A DNA stretch of 42,375 nucleotides from Acinetobacter rongchengensis (GCF_003611475.1 NZ_RAXT01000028.1:1-42375), one strand, 5' to 3'. Counted from the first letter of the stretch, positions 17,920 through 27,493 are shown. Notes: generated by a model from the sequence alone, not told the origin. A program made the numbers and translations.

Positions 17920-18570
17920 ATGCGTGCACTATTAATTACAACTTTAACAGCAGGGGCTTTGGCATTATCAGGATGTCAAACAACTGGTAATAACATTGGT
18001 GGCGTTGAGTATGACAAAGCTGCCTTGGGTGGTTTAATTGGTGCAGCGGCAGGTTACGGTCTGTCTCGTAGTAATGCCAACACTTCTGCACAAAATAACC
18101 GTGCCGCTGCGATTGGTGCTGCTTTGGGTGCAGGCGCAGGTATTTATCTAGACAATAAAGAGAAAAAGCTTCGCCAGCAAATGCAAGGTACTGGTGTTGA
18201 TGTAAGCCGTAATCCAGATGGTTCTGTCGCTTTAGTTATGCCAGGTAGCATTACTTTCGATACCAATAAATCGAATATCAAACCTAACTTTTACGGTACG
18301 TTGAATAAAGTTGTTCAAACATTGAAAGAAGATAACAAGAGCGTAATTCTTGTGACAGGTTATACAGACAATACGGGTACAGATGCGATCAACATCCCAT
18401 TGTCACAAAATCGTGCTGCTTCTGTAGCAAACTACTTGAAAACTCAAGGTGTTCAAAGCCGTATTGACACGCAAGGTTATGGTTCTCAAAACCCAATCGC
18501 AGATAACTCAACTGCTGCTGGTCGTGAGCAAAACCGTCGTGTAGAAATTAGTATTTATGCGGCAAGCTAA
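17920..18570 (+). CDS. OmpA-domain lipoprotein with glycine-zipper region (first of two)
   Basis: A 216-residue lipoprotein. The lipobox is LSGC with Cys19 as the acylated residue. Residues about 30-75 are Gly/Ala-rich (GGLIGAAAGYGLS, GAALGAGAGIYL), a glycine-zipper-type membrane segment, and the C-terminal OmpA/Pal-like domain has TGYTDNTGTDAINIPLSQNR and ends with the peptidoglycan-contact block GREQNRRVEI. The arrangement resembles YiaD: lipid anchor, membrane segment, peptidoglycan-binding domain, likely tethering the outer membrane to the wall. A strong TTGGAGG precedes the ATG. A paralogue follows after 107 bp. Confidence 0.85.
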   Translation: MRALLITTLTAGALALSGCQTTGNNIGGVEYDKAALGGLIGAAAGYGLSRSNANTSAQNNRAAAIGAALGAGAGIYLDNKEKKLRQQMQGTGVDVSRNPDGSVALVMPGSITFDTNKSNIKPNFYGTLNKVVQTLKEDNKSVILVTGYTDNTGTDAINIPLSQNRAASVANYLKTQGVQSRIDTQGYGSQNPIADNSTAAGREQNRRVEISIYAAS

Positions 18571-18614
18571 GAAATCGTAATAAAATAAAAGCGATTTTTT
18601 ATTAAATACACAGG

Positions 18615-18649
18615 AATCGAATTGTAGTTTGCTATGATTCGATTTTTTT
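18615..18649 (+). terminator. Possible terminator or attenuator between the two OmpA lipoprotein genes
   Basis: AATCGAA (18615-18621) and TTCGATT (18638-18644) form a 7-bp stem with a 16-base loop followed by TTTTTT. It lies 29 bp before the second gene. The large loop makes it weak; it may only reduce read-through. Confidence 0.45.
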
Positions 18650-18677
18650 AAATATCAAAGAAAAAGAGGAAAACAAA

Positions 18678-19310
18678 ATGCGTGCACTTGTAATTTCTAC
18701 AGTTGTTGGCGCTTTGGCACTGACTGGTTGCCAAAATATGGAATATGATAAAGCTGCTATAGGTACAGGTATTGGTGCTCTAATTGGCGCAGGTATCGCA
18801 TATTCAAATGCTGATAAAGATAAAATGGGGCAGGCTGCTGCTATTGGCGCCGTTGTTGGCGGTGGTGCAGGTTTATTGTTGGACCAAAAAGAAAAGCGTT
18901 TACGCCAAGAACTTGCGGGGACAGGGGTTGATGTCAACCGTAACCCAGATGGTTCAATTAACATGGTTATGCCAAGCGTAACTTTTGCAACAAATTCAGC
19001 GATTATTCAACCAAAATTCCAGTCAGCATTGAATGATGTTGCACGTGTATTGGCTGAAGGTGGTACAGCTGGCAAGCTTGCATTGGTGATTCATGGGCAT
19101 ACCGATAATACGGGTAGCGATGCAATCAATAATCCATTGTCACAAAACCGTGCCCAATCTGTATTGAACTACCTTTCAACTCAAGGGATTTCTGCAAGTC
19201 GTATGACGGCTCGTGGTTATGGTTCTAGCTCTCCGATTGCAGATAACTCAACTGCTGCTGGGCGTGAGCAAAACCGCCGTGTTGAAATTACCGTTTATGA
19301 AACAAAATAA
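18678..19310 (+). CDS. OmpA-domain lipoprotein with glycine-zipper region (second of two)
   Basis: A 210-residue paralogue of the preceding gene. The lipobox is LTGC with Cys18. The glycine-rich segment (GTGIGALIGAGIAYSN, GAVVGGGAGLLL) and the C-terminal OmpA-like domain (HGHTDNTGSDAINNPLSQNR, then GYGSSSPIADNSTAAG and GREQNRRVEI) match the first copy, with near-identical C-terminal blocks, which points to tandem duplication. Both begin MRAL and keep the same domain order. The likely role is attachment of the outer membrane to peptidoglycan. GAGG lies 9 bases before the ATG. A good terminator follows. Confidence 0.85.
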   Translation: MRALVISTVVGALALTGCQNMEYDKAAIGTGIGALIGAGIAYSNADKDKMGQAAAIGAVVGGGAGLLLDQKEKRLRQELAGTGVDVNRNPDGSINMVMPSVTFATNSAIIQPKFQSALNDVARVLAEGGTAGKLALVIHGHTDNTGSDAINNPLSQNRAQSVLNYLSTQGISASRMTARGYGSSSPIADNSTAAGREQNRRVEITVYETK

Positions 19311-19360
19311 TGCTGAATTTTTCTCTAAAGCGTTAAGTTTTTGAGAATGATGGCATTGTT

Positions 19361-19384
19361 AAAACCACCTTCGGGTGGTTTTTT
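19361..19384 (+). terminator. Intrinsic terminator after the second OmpA lipoprotein
   Basis: AAAACCACC (19361-19369) and GGTGGTTTT (19374-19382) form a stable stem closed by a TTCG tetraloop and followed by T residues. Confidence 0.9.
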
Positions 19385-19426
19385 ATGCGCTCAATTTTTT
19401 AGTCGGACACATTCACATAAAGCATT

Positions 19427-19463
19427 TTGCAACTGTGGTTTTGATGACTATAATCGAGCTCGA
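19427..19463 (+). promoter_or_regulatory. Promoter of rep with an adjacent palindrome
   Basis: TTGCAA (19427-19432), a 16-bp spacer and a consensus TATAAT (19449-19454) form a sigma-70-type promoter. The 10-bp palindrome TCGAGCTCGA (19454-19463) overlaps the expected start site. The ATG of rep is 29 bp past the -10 box with GAGGA before it. Confidence 0.55.
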
Positions 19464-19482
19464 AGTTTTTTGAGGATGAACG

Positions 19483-21522
19483 ATGTCTAAAGCAAGTCAA
19501 TTGAATGACAAGCAACTTGAAGCCATGAAATATACTCAAGGACCCTTGTTAGTACTTGCAGGGGCCGGTTCAGGTAAGACTTCTGTAATTACAAGAAAAA
19601 TTGCTTATCTAGTACAGCAGTGCGGTATTCCTGCGTATAGAATTACTGCAATGACCTTTACCAATAAAGCTGCACGTGAAATGAAAGAGCGTGTGGGAAA
19701 ACTTTTGGGAAAAGAAGAAGGTAAAGGTTTATCGGTTTCTACCTTTCATAATTTCGGTCTAAATTTATTACGTCTAGAACTTAAAAATACTCCTCTCAAA
19801 GCAAACTTCTCTATTCTAGATGCAGATGATTGTAAACGGATTCTGATGGACTTAATGCACCGTGACAATATGTCAGGTGCAGAGAGTAAAGAGCTCATTG
19901 CCAAAGCAATGAAGAAGATTTCAGACTGGAAAAATGATCTTGTTCTTCCAGAGCAAGCGCATACCACCTGCGAAACAAATGATGATGTGCAACTTGCACA
20001 TTTATATCAACTTTATGAGCGTAATCTCCGTGCATATAACGCTGTAGATTTTGATGATTTGATTGTCATGCCAACCCGATTACTTCAAGAGAATGCAGAA
20101 GTGCGGGATCGATGGCAAAATCGTGTGCGTTATCTTTTAGTGGACGAATATCAAGATACCAATACCGCGCAGTATATCCTTGTAAAATTGTTAGTGGGTG
20201 TGATGGGACAATTCACCGCAGTAGGTGATGATGACCAATCTATTTATGCATGGCGTGGCGCTAAGCCTGAAAATATGGCATTGCTCAAAGAAGATTTTCA
20301 CAATCTAAAAGTCATTAAATTAGAACAAAACTATCGTTCGACCAGTCGTATTTTAAAAGCGGCAAATCACGTGATTGAAAATAACCCACATTTATTTGAT
20401 AAAAAATTGTGGAGTGATAAAGGTCATGGTGAAGTGATTCGAGTAATCACTTGTCGTAATGATGATGATGAATCAGAACGCGTGGTAAAGGATTTATTGA
20501 CACACAAATTAATGAATGGGAAAAACTGGAAGGATTATGCGGTGCTGTATCGTGGAAATTTCCAAGCACGTGTACTGGAAACACAGCTGCGTCAAATGCA
20601 GATTCCATATAAACTTTCAGGTGGTCAATCTTTCTTTGGTCGTGCAGAAATTAAAGATGTGATGAGTTATTTACGCATCATTATCAATCCTGAAGATGAC
20701 AGTGCCTTTTTACGAATTATCAATACACCGAAACGCGCAATTGGGCCTGTAACTTTGGAAAAATTGGGCTTATTCGCTCAAGAAAACCACCTATCTTTAT
20801 TGTCGGCAGCGAGTGATCAACGCTTAACCATGGTTATGCCAAAAAAAGCGACGACTCAATTGGCTGAGTTTGCAGGGTTTATCAATGATTTTACCCGTGA
20901 ACTTTTAGACGACGATGAACCTGTGCCTAAAATCCGTCAGATGATGAATGAAGCAGGTTATATCGATTATTTACGTGAAACGGCAGCAACACCTGCACAA
21001 GAAAAAACCAAGATTGATAATGTTGAAATGCTGTATACCAGTATTCAAAGCTTGATTAACCGTGCAGAAGATGTCGATGAAAAGAACATTGAAAGTGTGA
21101 TTCGTAAAATGGTGTTGCTGGATATGCTTGAGCAGCAACAGGAAGAAGAAGATACCGATAAGGTTAATCTATTGACCTTACATGCATCTAAAGGTTTGGA
21201 ATTTCCATTCGTTTATATTATGGGCTTAGAGGAAGAATTACTCCCGCATAAAAACTCGATTGCTGCTGAAACCATCGAAGAAGAACGCCGTTTGATGTAT
21301 GTAGGCATTACACGTGCTCAGCAAGGTTTGACTTTGACTTTAGCTGAACAGCGTAAAAATGGTGGACAAATGAAGCAAATGACACCAAGTCGTTTCTTAG
21401 ATGAGTTGCCGCAAGATGAGTTGGATTGGTTAGGGCGTAAGAAAAAGTTGGCTGAAAATGTCGATCCTAAACAGCAAGCCCAACAGTATTTGCAAAATTT
21501 AAAAGCGTTATTAAAACGTTGA
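19483..21522 (+). CDS. rep: ATP-dependent DNA helicase Rep
   Basis: A 679-residue superfamily 1A 3'-5' helicase that helps replication forks pass obstacles. Walker A AGAGSGKT is at residues 26-33, motif Ia TFTNKAAREMKER follows, motif II is LVDEYQDTN, motif III GDDDQSIYAWRGA, motif IV LEQNYRS, motif V VNLLTLHASKGLEFP and motif VI RLMYVGITRAQ. Length and order match Rep (about 673 residues in E. coli) rather than the longer UvrD, and the C-terminus lacks the extended UvrD tail. It is monocistronic with its own promoter. Confidence 0.93.
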   Translation: MSKASQLNDKQLEAMKYTQGPLLVLAGAGSGKTSVITRKIAYLVQQCGIPAYRITAMTFTNKAAREMKERVGKLLGKEEGKGLSVSTFHNFGLNLLRLELKNTPLKANFSILDADDCKRILMDLMHRDNMSGAESKELIAKAMKKISDWKNDLVLPEQAHTTCETNDDVQLAHLYQLYERNLRAYNAVDFDDLIVMPTRLLQENAEVRDRWQNRVRYLLVDEYQDTNTAQYILVKLLVGVMGQFTAVGDDDQSIYAWRGAKPENMALLKEDFHNLKVIKLEQNYRSTSRILKAANHVIENNPHLFDKKLWSDKGHGEVIRVITCRNDDDESERVVKDLLTHKLMNGKNWKDYAVLYRGNFQARVLETQLRQMQIPYKLSGGQSFFGRAEIKDVMSYLRIIINPEDDSAFLRIINTPKRAIGPVTLEKLGLFAQENHLSLLSAASDQRLTMVMPKKATTQLAEFAGFINDFTRELLDDDEPVPKIRQMMNEAGYIDYLRETAATPAQEKTKIDNVEMLYTSIQSLINRAEDVDEKNIESVIRKMVLLDMLEQQQEEEDTDKVNLLTLHASKGLEFPFVYIMGLEEELLPHKNSIAAETIEEERRLMYVGITRAQQGLTLTLAEQRKNGGQMKQMTPSRFLDELPQDELDWLGRKKKLAENVDPKQQAQQYLQNLKALLKR

Positions 21523-21732
21523 TTTTTAACTCAAGTCGATTCGTTGAATATTGTCTAATTTCACTGAACCTTATTCTAAATAGAGAGGCGGGTTTGAGTA
21601 AAAGGCATGATTTTAAATCCTATTGATTTCTACTTTTGCTGTAAAAATACGGCAATTTTGAAATGGATAAAAATTCAATGATATTGAATAAGTTAGACAT
21701 AAATTTTTAATTTTTCACTAAAGGATTTCAAT

Positions 21733-22185
21733 ATGAAAGTTCAAGTAAAAGTACTTGATTCACGCTTAGGTCAAGAGTGGCCAATGCCAACCTATGCAAC
21801 AACAGGTTCAGCAGGTTTAGACTTACGTGCATGTGTTGAAGAGGCAATACACATTGAACCAGGTCAAACTGTTTTAGTCAAAACAGGGATGGCGATTTAT
21901 ATTGAAGATCCAAACTTTGCAGGCCTAATTTTACCGCGTTCAGGTTTAGGCCATAAACACGGTATTGTATTGGGCAATCTTGTGGGTTTAATTGACTCAG
22001 ATTATCAAGGCGAATTGATGGTTTCAGTTTGGAACCGTGGTCAAAATAGCTTTATCTTAGAACCAGGTGAGCGTTTAGCACAGTATGTACTTGTTCCTGT
22101 GATCCAAGCACAGTTTGACGTTGTCAATGAATTTGAAGCTACTGAGCGTGGTGCAGGTGGCTTTGGTCATACGGGTAAAAACTAA
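21733..22185 (+). CDS. dut: dUTP diphosphatase
   Basis: A 150-residue trimeric dUTPase that hydrolyses dUTP to dUMP and pyrophosphate, keeping uracil out of DNA. All five motifs are present in order: [33 protein letters not shown] and the C-terminal [10 protein letters not shown] arm that closes over the active site. AAAGGA precedes the ATG. It is followed by its own terminator and then by phosphomannomutase, an order common in gammaproteobacteria (dut, algC-type gene, argB). Confidence 0.96.
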   Translation: MKVQVKVLDSRLGQEWPMPTYATTGSAGLDLRACVEEAIHIEPGQTVLVKTGMAIYIEDPNFAGLILPRSGLGHKHGIVLGNLVGLIDSDYQGELMVSVWNRGQNSFILEPGERLAQYVLVPVIQAQFDVVNEFEATERGAGGFGHTGKN

Positions 22186-22202
22186 GTCTTACTGATTATT
22201 AG

Positions 22203-22226
22203 AGCCTGATTTGTCAGGCTTTTTTT
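22203..22226 (+). terminator. Intrinsic terminator of dut
   Basis: AGCCTGA (22203-22209) and TCAGGCT (22214-22220) form a 7-bp stem with a TTTG loop, followed by a run of seven T from 22220. Confidence 0.88.
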
Positions 22227-22275
22227 ATATATTTTAGATATGTAACAAAAAGTATGTATATATAATATTTCAAAT

Positions 22276-22304
22276 TTGCATATAGTAGTGTCAGTTTATA
22301 TATT
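22276..22304 (+). promoter_or_regulatory. Possible promoter of the phosphomannomutase-argB unit
   Basis: TTGCAT (22276-22281), a 17-bp spacer and TATATT (22299-22304) form a weak sigma-70-like pair in a very AT-rich stretch after the dut terminator. The -35 match is poor, so confidence is limited. Confidence 0.35.
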
Positions 22305-22399
22305 TTGCCTCTAACCTTGAATAAAAAAATTGAATAAGTTACTAAAGCGTCATTGAGTGTCTTTAGATATATAGGGTTAAGCAGTTAGAAGTTTTGCTT

Positions 22400-23863
22400 A
22401 TGATTGAAATGAATGATTTTCCTCTCCAAATTTTCCGTGCATATGATATCCGTGGAAAAGTTGATATGCTTAAACCTGAATGTGTTGAGGCGATAGCCTG
22501 TGCCTTGGCAAATCAATTTATACAAAATGGTCAATCTCAGATTAGTTTAGGCTATGACGCACGTTTAACCAGTCCTACTTTTGCTCATATTATTCAACAG
22601 GTATTCCAACAAAAAAACATCCAAGTGATTGAGATTGGATGCTGTTCAACTCCACAATTGTACTTTGCTGCTCGACAAACAGCTGGTAACGGAATTATGG
22701 TCACAGCCAGTCATAATCCTAAAACAGACAATGGTTTCAAATGGATTATGCAAAGTGAACCGCCTTCACCTGAAATGATTCAAGAAGTAGGGCTTCAAGC
22801 GGAACATTATTTTCAAGCTTATCAAGAAAAATATCTTCAAAATAAACCATTTGACGCTATTCAAGCATCAACTCATCATCCGAGCCTTATTCATCAAATT
22901 AAATCTGAATTTTGTGTGCCTTATCAAACCGCAATGTTAAAAGACATTCATCTATCTAAACCGTTAAAAGTGGTAATTGATGGTTTAAATGGTTCAGCAG
23001 GTTATTGTGCCAATTTAGTCTTGAAAAAACTGGGTTGTGAGGTGATCGCAATTCGTTGTAATGCAGATGGTCATTTTCCAGATCATGCGCCAGACCCATC
23101 ACAAGCAACGCATTTAGAATTATTACGCCAAAATGTTTTGAACCATCAAGCAGATATTGGGATTGCCTTGGATGGAGATGGTGATCGTGTCGTGATACTG
23201 GATGAAACCGCACACATTATTTCGGCAGATCGTTTATTGGCTTTATTTGCCCAAATGTGTCTCAAAGAACATCCACAACACGAAATCGTTTTTGATGTGA
23301 AATGTTCTTCCATGGTACGCCAAGCGGTTGAGCGATTAGGTGGTCAGGCCAAGATGATTCGTACGGGCAGTAGTTTTCTACGTAAATATATGTCGCAATC
23401 GAAAGGACGTGCTGTATTTGGTGGAGAATATGCAGGGCATTATGTATTTAATGATGGTCGTGGCATGGGCTATGACGATGGGTTATACGCTGCACTACGT
23501 GTGATGGAGTATTTATGCTTATTTCCAAAAGCAACATTGTCTGAAATATTAGCGCATTATCCAGATCGTTTTTACACTGAAGATACCTACATCAGTACCC
23601 ATCAAACCGACCCTAAAGTTGTGTTGAATGAAATTGAACATTTAAGTCAACATTTTGCAGCTCAACTGAGTAAAATTGATGGTGTTCGACTTGATTTTGA
23701 ATATGGTTTTGGCATTATTCGAGCATCAAATACGGGTGAATATTTCACTGTGCGTTTTGATGCAGATTGTCCAATTCATCTCAATGAAATTCGTCAGACA
23801 TTTGCGTCTATGCTCAGTGATCGTTATCCTATGATCGCTCAAGATATTCTTCAAGCGCATTGA
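22400..23863 (+). CDS. algC: Phosphomannomutase/phosphoglucomutase (AlgC type)
   Basis: A 487-residue alpha-D-phosphohexomutase that interconverts hexose 1- and 6-phosphates for LPS and capsule precursors. The phosphoserine loop is TASHNP (Ser near residue 104), the metal loop DGDGDR, the sugar-specificity loop GGEYAGHYVF, and the C-terminal phosphate-binding region RASNTGEYFTVRFD. The length fits bacterial PMM/PGM. I chose ATG at 22400 because AGAAG lies 8 bases upstream; an in-frame TTG two codons earlier and ATG at 22409 are alternatives. argB begins 60 bp downstream with no terminator between, so the two are probably co-transcribed. manB would also be a reasonable symbol. Confidence 0.88.
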   Translation: MIEMNDFPLQIFRAYDIRGKVDMLKPECVEAIACALANQFIQNGQSQISLGYDARLTSPTFAHIIQQVFQQKNIQVIEIGCCSTPQLYFAARQTAGNGIMVTASHNPKTDNGFKWIMQSEPPSPEMIQEVGLQAEHYFQAYQEKYLQNKPFDAIQASTHHPSLIHQIKSEFCVPYQTAMLKDIHLSKPLKVVIDGLNGSAGYCANLVLKKLGCEVIAIRCNADGHFPDHAPDPSQATHLELLRQNVLNHQADIGIALDGDGDRVVILDETAHIISADRLLALFAQMCLKEHPQHEIVFDVKCSSMVRQAVERLGGQAKMIRTGSSFLRKYMSQSKGRAVFGGEYAGHYVFNDGRGMGYDDGLYAALRVMEYLCLFPKATLSEILAHYPDRFYTEDTYISTHQTDPKVVLNEIEHLSQHFAAQLSKIDGVRLDFEYGFGIIRASNTGEYFTVRFDADCPIHLNEIRQTFASMLSDRYPMIAQDILQAH

Positions 23864-23896
23864 CTGTTTTTGCGTCCTCCGCATACATCAGTCTAA

Positions 23897-24829
<933 letters not shown>

Positions 24830-24844
24830 TTCATATCAGCATTG

Positions 24845-24869
24845 AGCCAGTGGAAACACTGGCTTTTTT
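24845..24869 (+). terminator. Intrinsic terminator of argB
   Basis: AGCCAGTG (24845-24852) and CACTGGCT (24857-24864) form an 8-bp stem capped by a GAAA tetraloop and followed by six T. Confidence 0.9.
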
Positions 24870-24950
24870 GTATCTAAGGATATGGGAATCATCATTTATC
24901 AGCAGTTTTAAAACATTCATTATTTAGTCATATCATTGTCATGCAGATTG

Positions 24951-24976
24951 CCTAGTGTAAATAAAAGCACTAGGAG
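24951..24976 (+). promoter_or_regulatory. Hairpin covering the Shine-Dalgarno of the OlsB-like gene
   Basis: CCTAGTG (24951-24957) and CACTAGG (24968-24974) form a perfect 7-bp stem with a 10-base loop. The 3' arm contains the first three bases of the AGGAG Shine-Dalgarno (24972-24976), 8 bases before the ATG at 24985. If it folds in the mRNA it would mask the ribosome site; in DNA it could instead be an operator. Confidence 0.45.
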
Positions 24977-24984
24977 CCGAAGAC

Positions 24985-25761
24985 ATGTTTGCAAAACTAA
25001 ACCAATATCGTCAAAACTTGAGCTTACCTTTACCAAAACCTAAAAAAGCACAATCACAGTATAAATTTGAATGGGTTGAAGACCTTAAACAACTTAAAGA
25101 AGTACAGAAATTTCGTGCAGTTCAATTTGCAGATCAATTTGGAATTCAATTTGAAAATGGTATAGATCAGGATTTGTATGATCTTGATTGTGAACATGCG
25201 GTATTACGTGATAAATGGAGCAATGAAATAGTCGCTTATACCCGGCTTAAATTATTCCAAGGTCATGAATTAAAACAGAGTTATAGCTCACAAGAGTTTG
25301 ATGTTTCTCCATTTTCAAATCTGAGTAATATTGTTGAAATTGGGCGGACTTGTGTACACCCACGTTATCGCAATGGTCGTGCATTATCGATGTTATGGCT
25401 CAATCTTGTACCTACGGTATTGTGGAAAATGAAAGCCAAGCACCTCATGGGCTGTGTCAGCATACGTTTAGAAGATAATAAGGCACGTGCTTACTACACA
25501 CATCAATATCTCAAACAATTAAACGTAGACCAATGTATTGACGTAAAAGCAAAACCTGCTTATGAGCCGAGTCATCCTGAGTATAGTTTTCCACAAGATG
25601 AACGCATCCCTAAATTATTCGATGTATATTTGAAAATGAATGCGCGATTGTCTAAACAAGCCTATCACGATGAAACATTTAATTGTCTGGATTATTTTGT
25701 GTTCTTGGAAGTGAATGACATTGTGAAAAATTTTGTACTCAACAAAATGGTCAATCGTTAA
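24985..25761 (+). CDS. OlsB-like N-acyltransferase (PF13444 GNAT family)
   Basis: A 258-residue cytoplasmic protein of the Acetyltransf_5 group, which includes OlsB, the enzyme that transfers a 3-hydroxyacyl chain from acyl carrier protein to ornithine in ornithine-lipid synthesis, and acyl-homoserine-lactone-synthase-like relatives. Matching blocks are KFRAVQFADQFG near residue 45, the EIGRTCVHPRYRNGRALSMLW core near 115-135 and LMGCVSIRLE near 155. No OlsA-type acyltransferase is adjacent, so the product is not certain. Ornithine lipid is the leading guess. A hairpin overlaps its Shine-Dalgarno, suggesting translational control. Confidence 0.7.
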   Translation: MFAKLNQYRQNLSLPLPKPKKAQSQYKFEWVEDLKQLKEVQKFRAVQFADQFGIQFENGIDQDLYDLDCEHAVLRDKWSNEIVAYTRLKLFQGHELKQSYSSQEFDVSPFSNLSNIVEIGRTCVHPRYRNGRALSMLWLNLVPTVLWKMKAKHLMGCVSIRLEDNKARAYYTHQYLKQLNVDQCIDVKAKPAYEPSHPEYSFPQDERIPKLFDVYLKMNARLSKQAYHDETFNCLDYFVFLEVNDIVKNFVLNKMVNR

Positions 25762-25917
25762 CAATATCATTGAGATAATACTCAGTTGCTATAAATTGAT
25801 TGTTAAGTTTTGGTTAGATATAAACTTGTTTGCAAACTTTATTGATGATTCTGATTTGCAAGCAGGTACTGACTCATGCACAATATTCGTATAACTAAAA
25901 TGTTGTATGAATGAACT

Positions 25918-26766
25918 ATGTGCCAATTGCTTGGAATGAACTGCGCGACACCAACAGATATTACTTTTTCCTTTCGTGGTTTTTCACAACGTGCAGGAAT
26001 AACATCTGATCATTCTGACGGATTTGGTATCGCTTTTTTTGAAGATAAGGCATGTCGCTTATTTGTTGATAATCAATCTGCAGTTGAATCTCCGATTGCA
26101 GAATTGGTACGTAATTATCCCATCAAATCACGTAATGTGATTGCGCATATTCGCAAAGCCACTCAAGGTAAAATTACTTTAGAAAATTCGCATCCCTTTA
26201 TGCGTGAGCTATGGGGGAGACAGTGGATTTTTGCGCATAATGGTGATTTACATGACTTTAATCCACGACTATCTGGACGTTTTACACCTGTCGGTAGCAC
26301 GGACAGTGAACTGGCATTTTGTTATTTACTCGAACAATTGGTGTTAAAGTTTGGATACGATGAGCCAAGTTTGAATGATATTTTTGCATTATTAGAAGAA
26401 ATTTCACCACAAATTGCAGAGCATGGTACGTTTAATTTTTGTCTATCCAATGGGCAAGCATTATTTAGTTATGCGACCACAAAGCTTCATTGGATTGTAC
26501 GAGAGTATCCTTTTCAATATGCCAGACTAATCGATTTGGATGTTGATATCGATTTTAGTAAATTTACCACAGCTGAAGATCGTGTTGCTGTGATTACGAC
26601 CGAACCATTAACGCATAATGAGACATGGACTGCTTATAAAGCAGGTGAGATGATTTTATTTAAAGATGGTCGAGTGATTAAAACTGCAATCACTCAAGTT
26701 GAACGGTTATTACGTGAAGCAGAGAATCCTACATTAATTAGAATAACTAAAGCTGATCAGTATTAA
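25918..26766 (+). CDS. Class II glutamine amidotransferase (YafJ-like)
   Basis: A 282-residue N-terminal-nucleophile amidotransferase. Met1-Cys2 exposes the catalytic cysteine after Met removal; SDHSDGFGIAFFED, the NVIAHIRKATQGK block and RQWIFAHNGDLHDF are the usual glutaminase motifs. The YafJ group has no attached synthase domain and an unknown acceptor. The start is fixed because Cys2 must be N-terminal and a TGA lies two codons upstream in frame. There is no Shine-Dalgarno at the ATG; a four-codon frame (ATG at 25900, stop at 25912) lies just before it. The gene is monocistronic with a strong terminator. Confidence 0.85.
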   Translation: MCQLLGMNCATPTDITFSFRGFSQRAGITSDHSDGFGIAFFEDKACRLFVDNQSAVESPIAELVRNYPIKSRNVIAHIRKATQGKITLENSHPFMRELWGRQWIFAHNGDLHDFNPRLSGRFTPVGSTDSELAFCYLLEQLVLKFGYDEPSLNDIFALLEEISPQIAEHGTFNFCLSNGQALFSYATTKLHWIVREYPFQYARLIDLDVDIDFSKFTTAEDRVAVITTEPLTHNETWTAYKAGEMILFKDGRVIKTAITQVERLLREAENPTLIRITKADQY

Positions 26767-26783
26767 TTTTATATTTAATCATT

Positions 26784-26817
26784 AAAAAAAACCTTTAATT
26801 TTATTAAAGGTTTTTTT
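26784..26817 (+). terminator. Intrinsic terminator of the amidotransferase gene
   Basis: ACCTTTAAT (26791-26799) and ATTAAAGGT (26803-26811) form the core stem, extended by an A tract before and a T tract after. It can act in both directions, though only the upstream gene reads into it. Confidence 0.85.
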
Positions 26818-27005
26818 ACGGATTTAATTTAGCCTTTAAACTGGTTAATTGATTTTTAATGGTTAAAAAATATCTGACTCTTTTGGTTGAGTTTAAAATA
26901 ATAGTTAAATAAAAACATGTGTTTAAATAATATTTGATTTTTTTATATTAATTCAGAGTAATGCGCTTCGTTTTTATTTTCAATCTAAAAAGGTAGTATA
27001 AATCT

Positions 27006-27033
27006 AAAGGTGAAAATGTTATTTAAAAGGTGA
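27006..27033 (+). promoter_or_regulatory. Five-codon leader frame with its own Shine-Dalgarno before the hemerythrin gene
   Basis: AAAGGTGA at 27006-27013 precedes ATG at 27016, which opens a frame of M-L-F-K-R ending in TGA at 27031-27033. A second AAAAGGTGA (27025-27033) contains that stop and is the Shine-Dalgarno of the hemerythrin ATG at 27038. Ribosomes leaving the leader would sit on the next start site, so translational coupling is plausible. No experimental support. Confidence 0.35.
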
Positions 27034-27037
27034 TCGT

Positions 27038-27493
27038 ATGAAAATGAAGTGGATTCCAGAATATAATACTGGTATCGATGTGATTGACGATCAACATAAA
27101 AGAATTTTAGATTATATCAACGAAATAAATGAAGTTGGGGTGAATGCCGATCGAGCAAAAATTAAGAATATTCTTGATAATATTATCGATTATACCCAGT
27201 CACATTTTACATTTGAAGAAAGTTTGCAAGAAGAAGCCGGCTATAAATATCGTGTGCCGCATAAACGGGTACATGATTTGTTTATTAAACGGATTGAAGG
27301 TTATCGAACGAGTTTTGAACAAGGTCATTCGATAGAACATGAACTGCACGAAGTTTTGTCTAAGTGGTTAATTAATCATATTCAACATGATGATGCTGAC
27401 TATGTGGGCGCAGTGAAGTTAAATATGATGGGAATTATAAAAGACAACGAAAAGAAAAAAGGTAAGAACTGGTTTGCAAGATTTTTTTCATAA
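27038..27493 (+). CDS. Bacteriohemerythrin
   Basis: A 151-residue single-domain hemerythrin that reversibly binds O2 at a non-heme di-iron centre. All expected ligands are visible: His20 (DDQHK), His56 and Glu60 (HFTFEE), His75 and His79 (PHKRVH), His114 and Asp119 in the HIxxxD motif. A basic tail (KKKGKNWFARFF) follows the domain. Roles of such proteins include oxygen delivery to oxidases or sensing; none is fixed here. The gene is free-standing with a strong terminator and an unusual leader frame. Confidence 0.88.
   Translation: MKMKWIPEYNTGIDVIDDQHKRILDYINEINEVGVNADRAKIKNILDNIIDYTQSHFTFEESLQEEAGYKYRVPHKRVHDLFIKRIEGYRTSFEQGHSIEHELHEVLSKWLINHIQHDDADYVGAVKLNMMGIIKDNEKKKGKNWFARFFS

Noticed and set aside
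18632..18964. A 110-codon frame antisense to the second OmpA lipoprotein
   Set aside because: Its Pro/Ala-rich translation is the reverse reading of the Gly/Ala zipper region, not a real protein.
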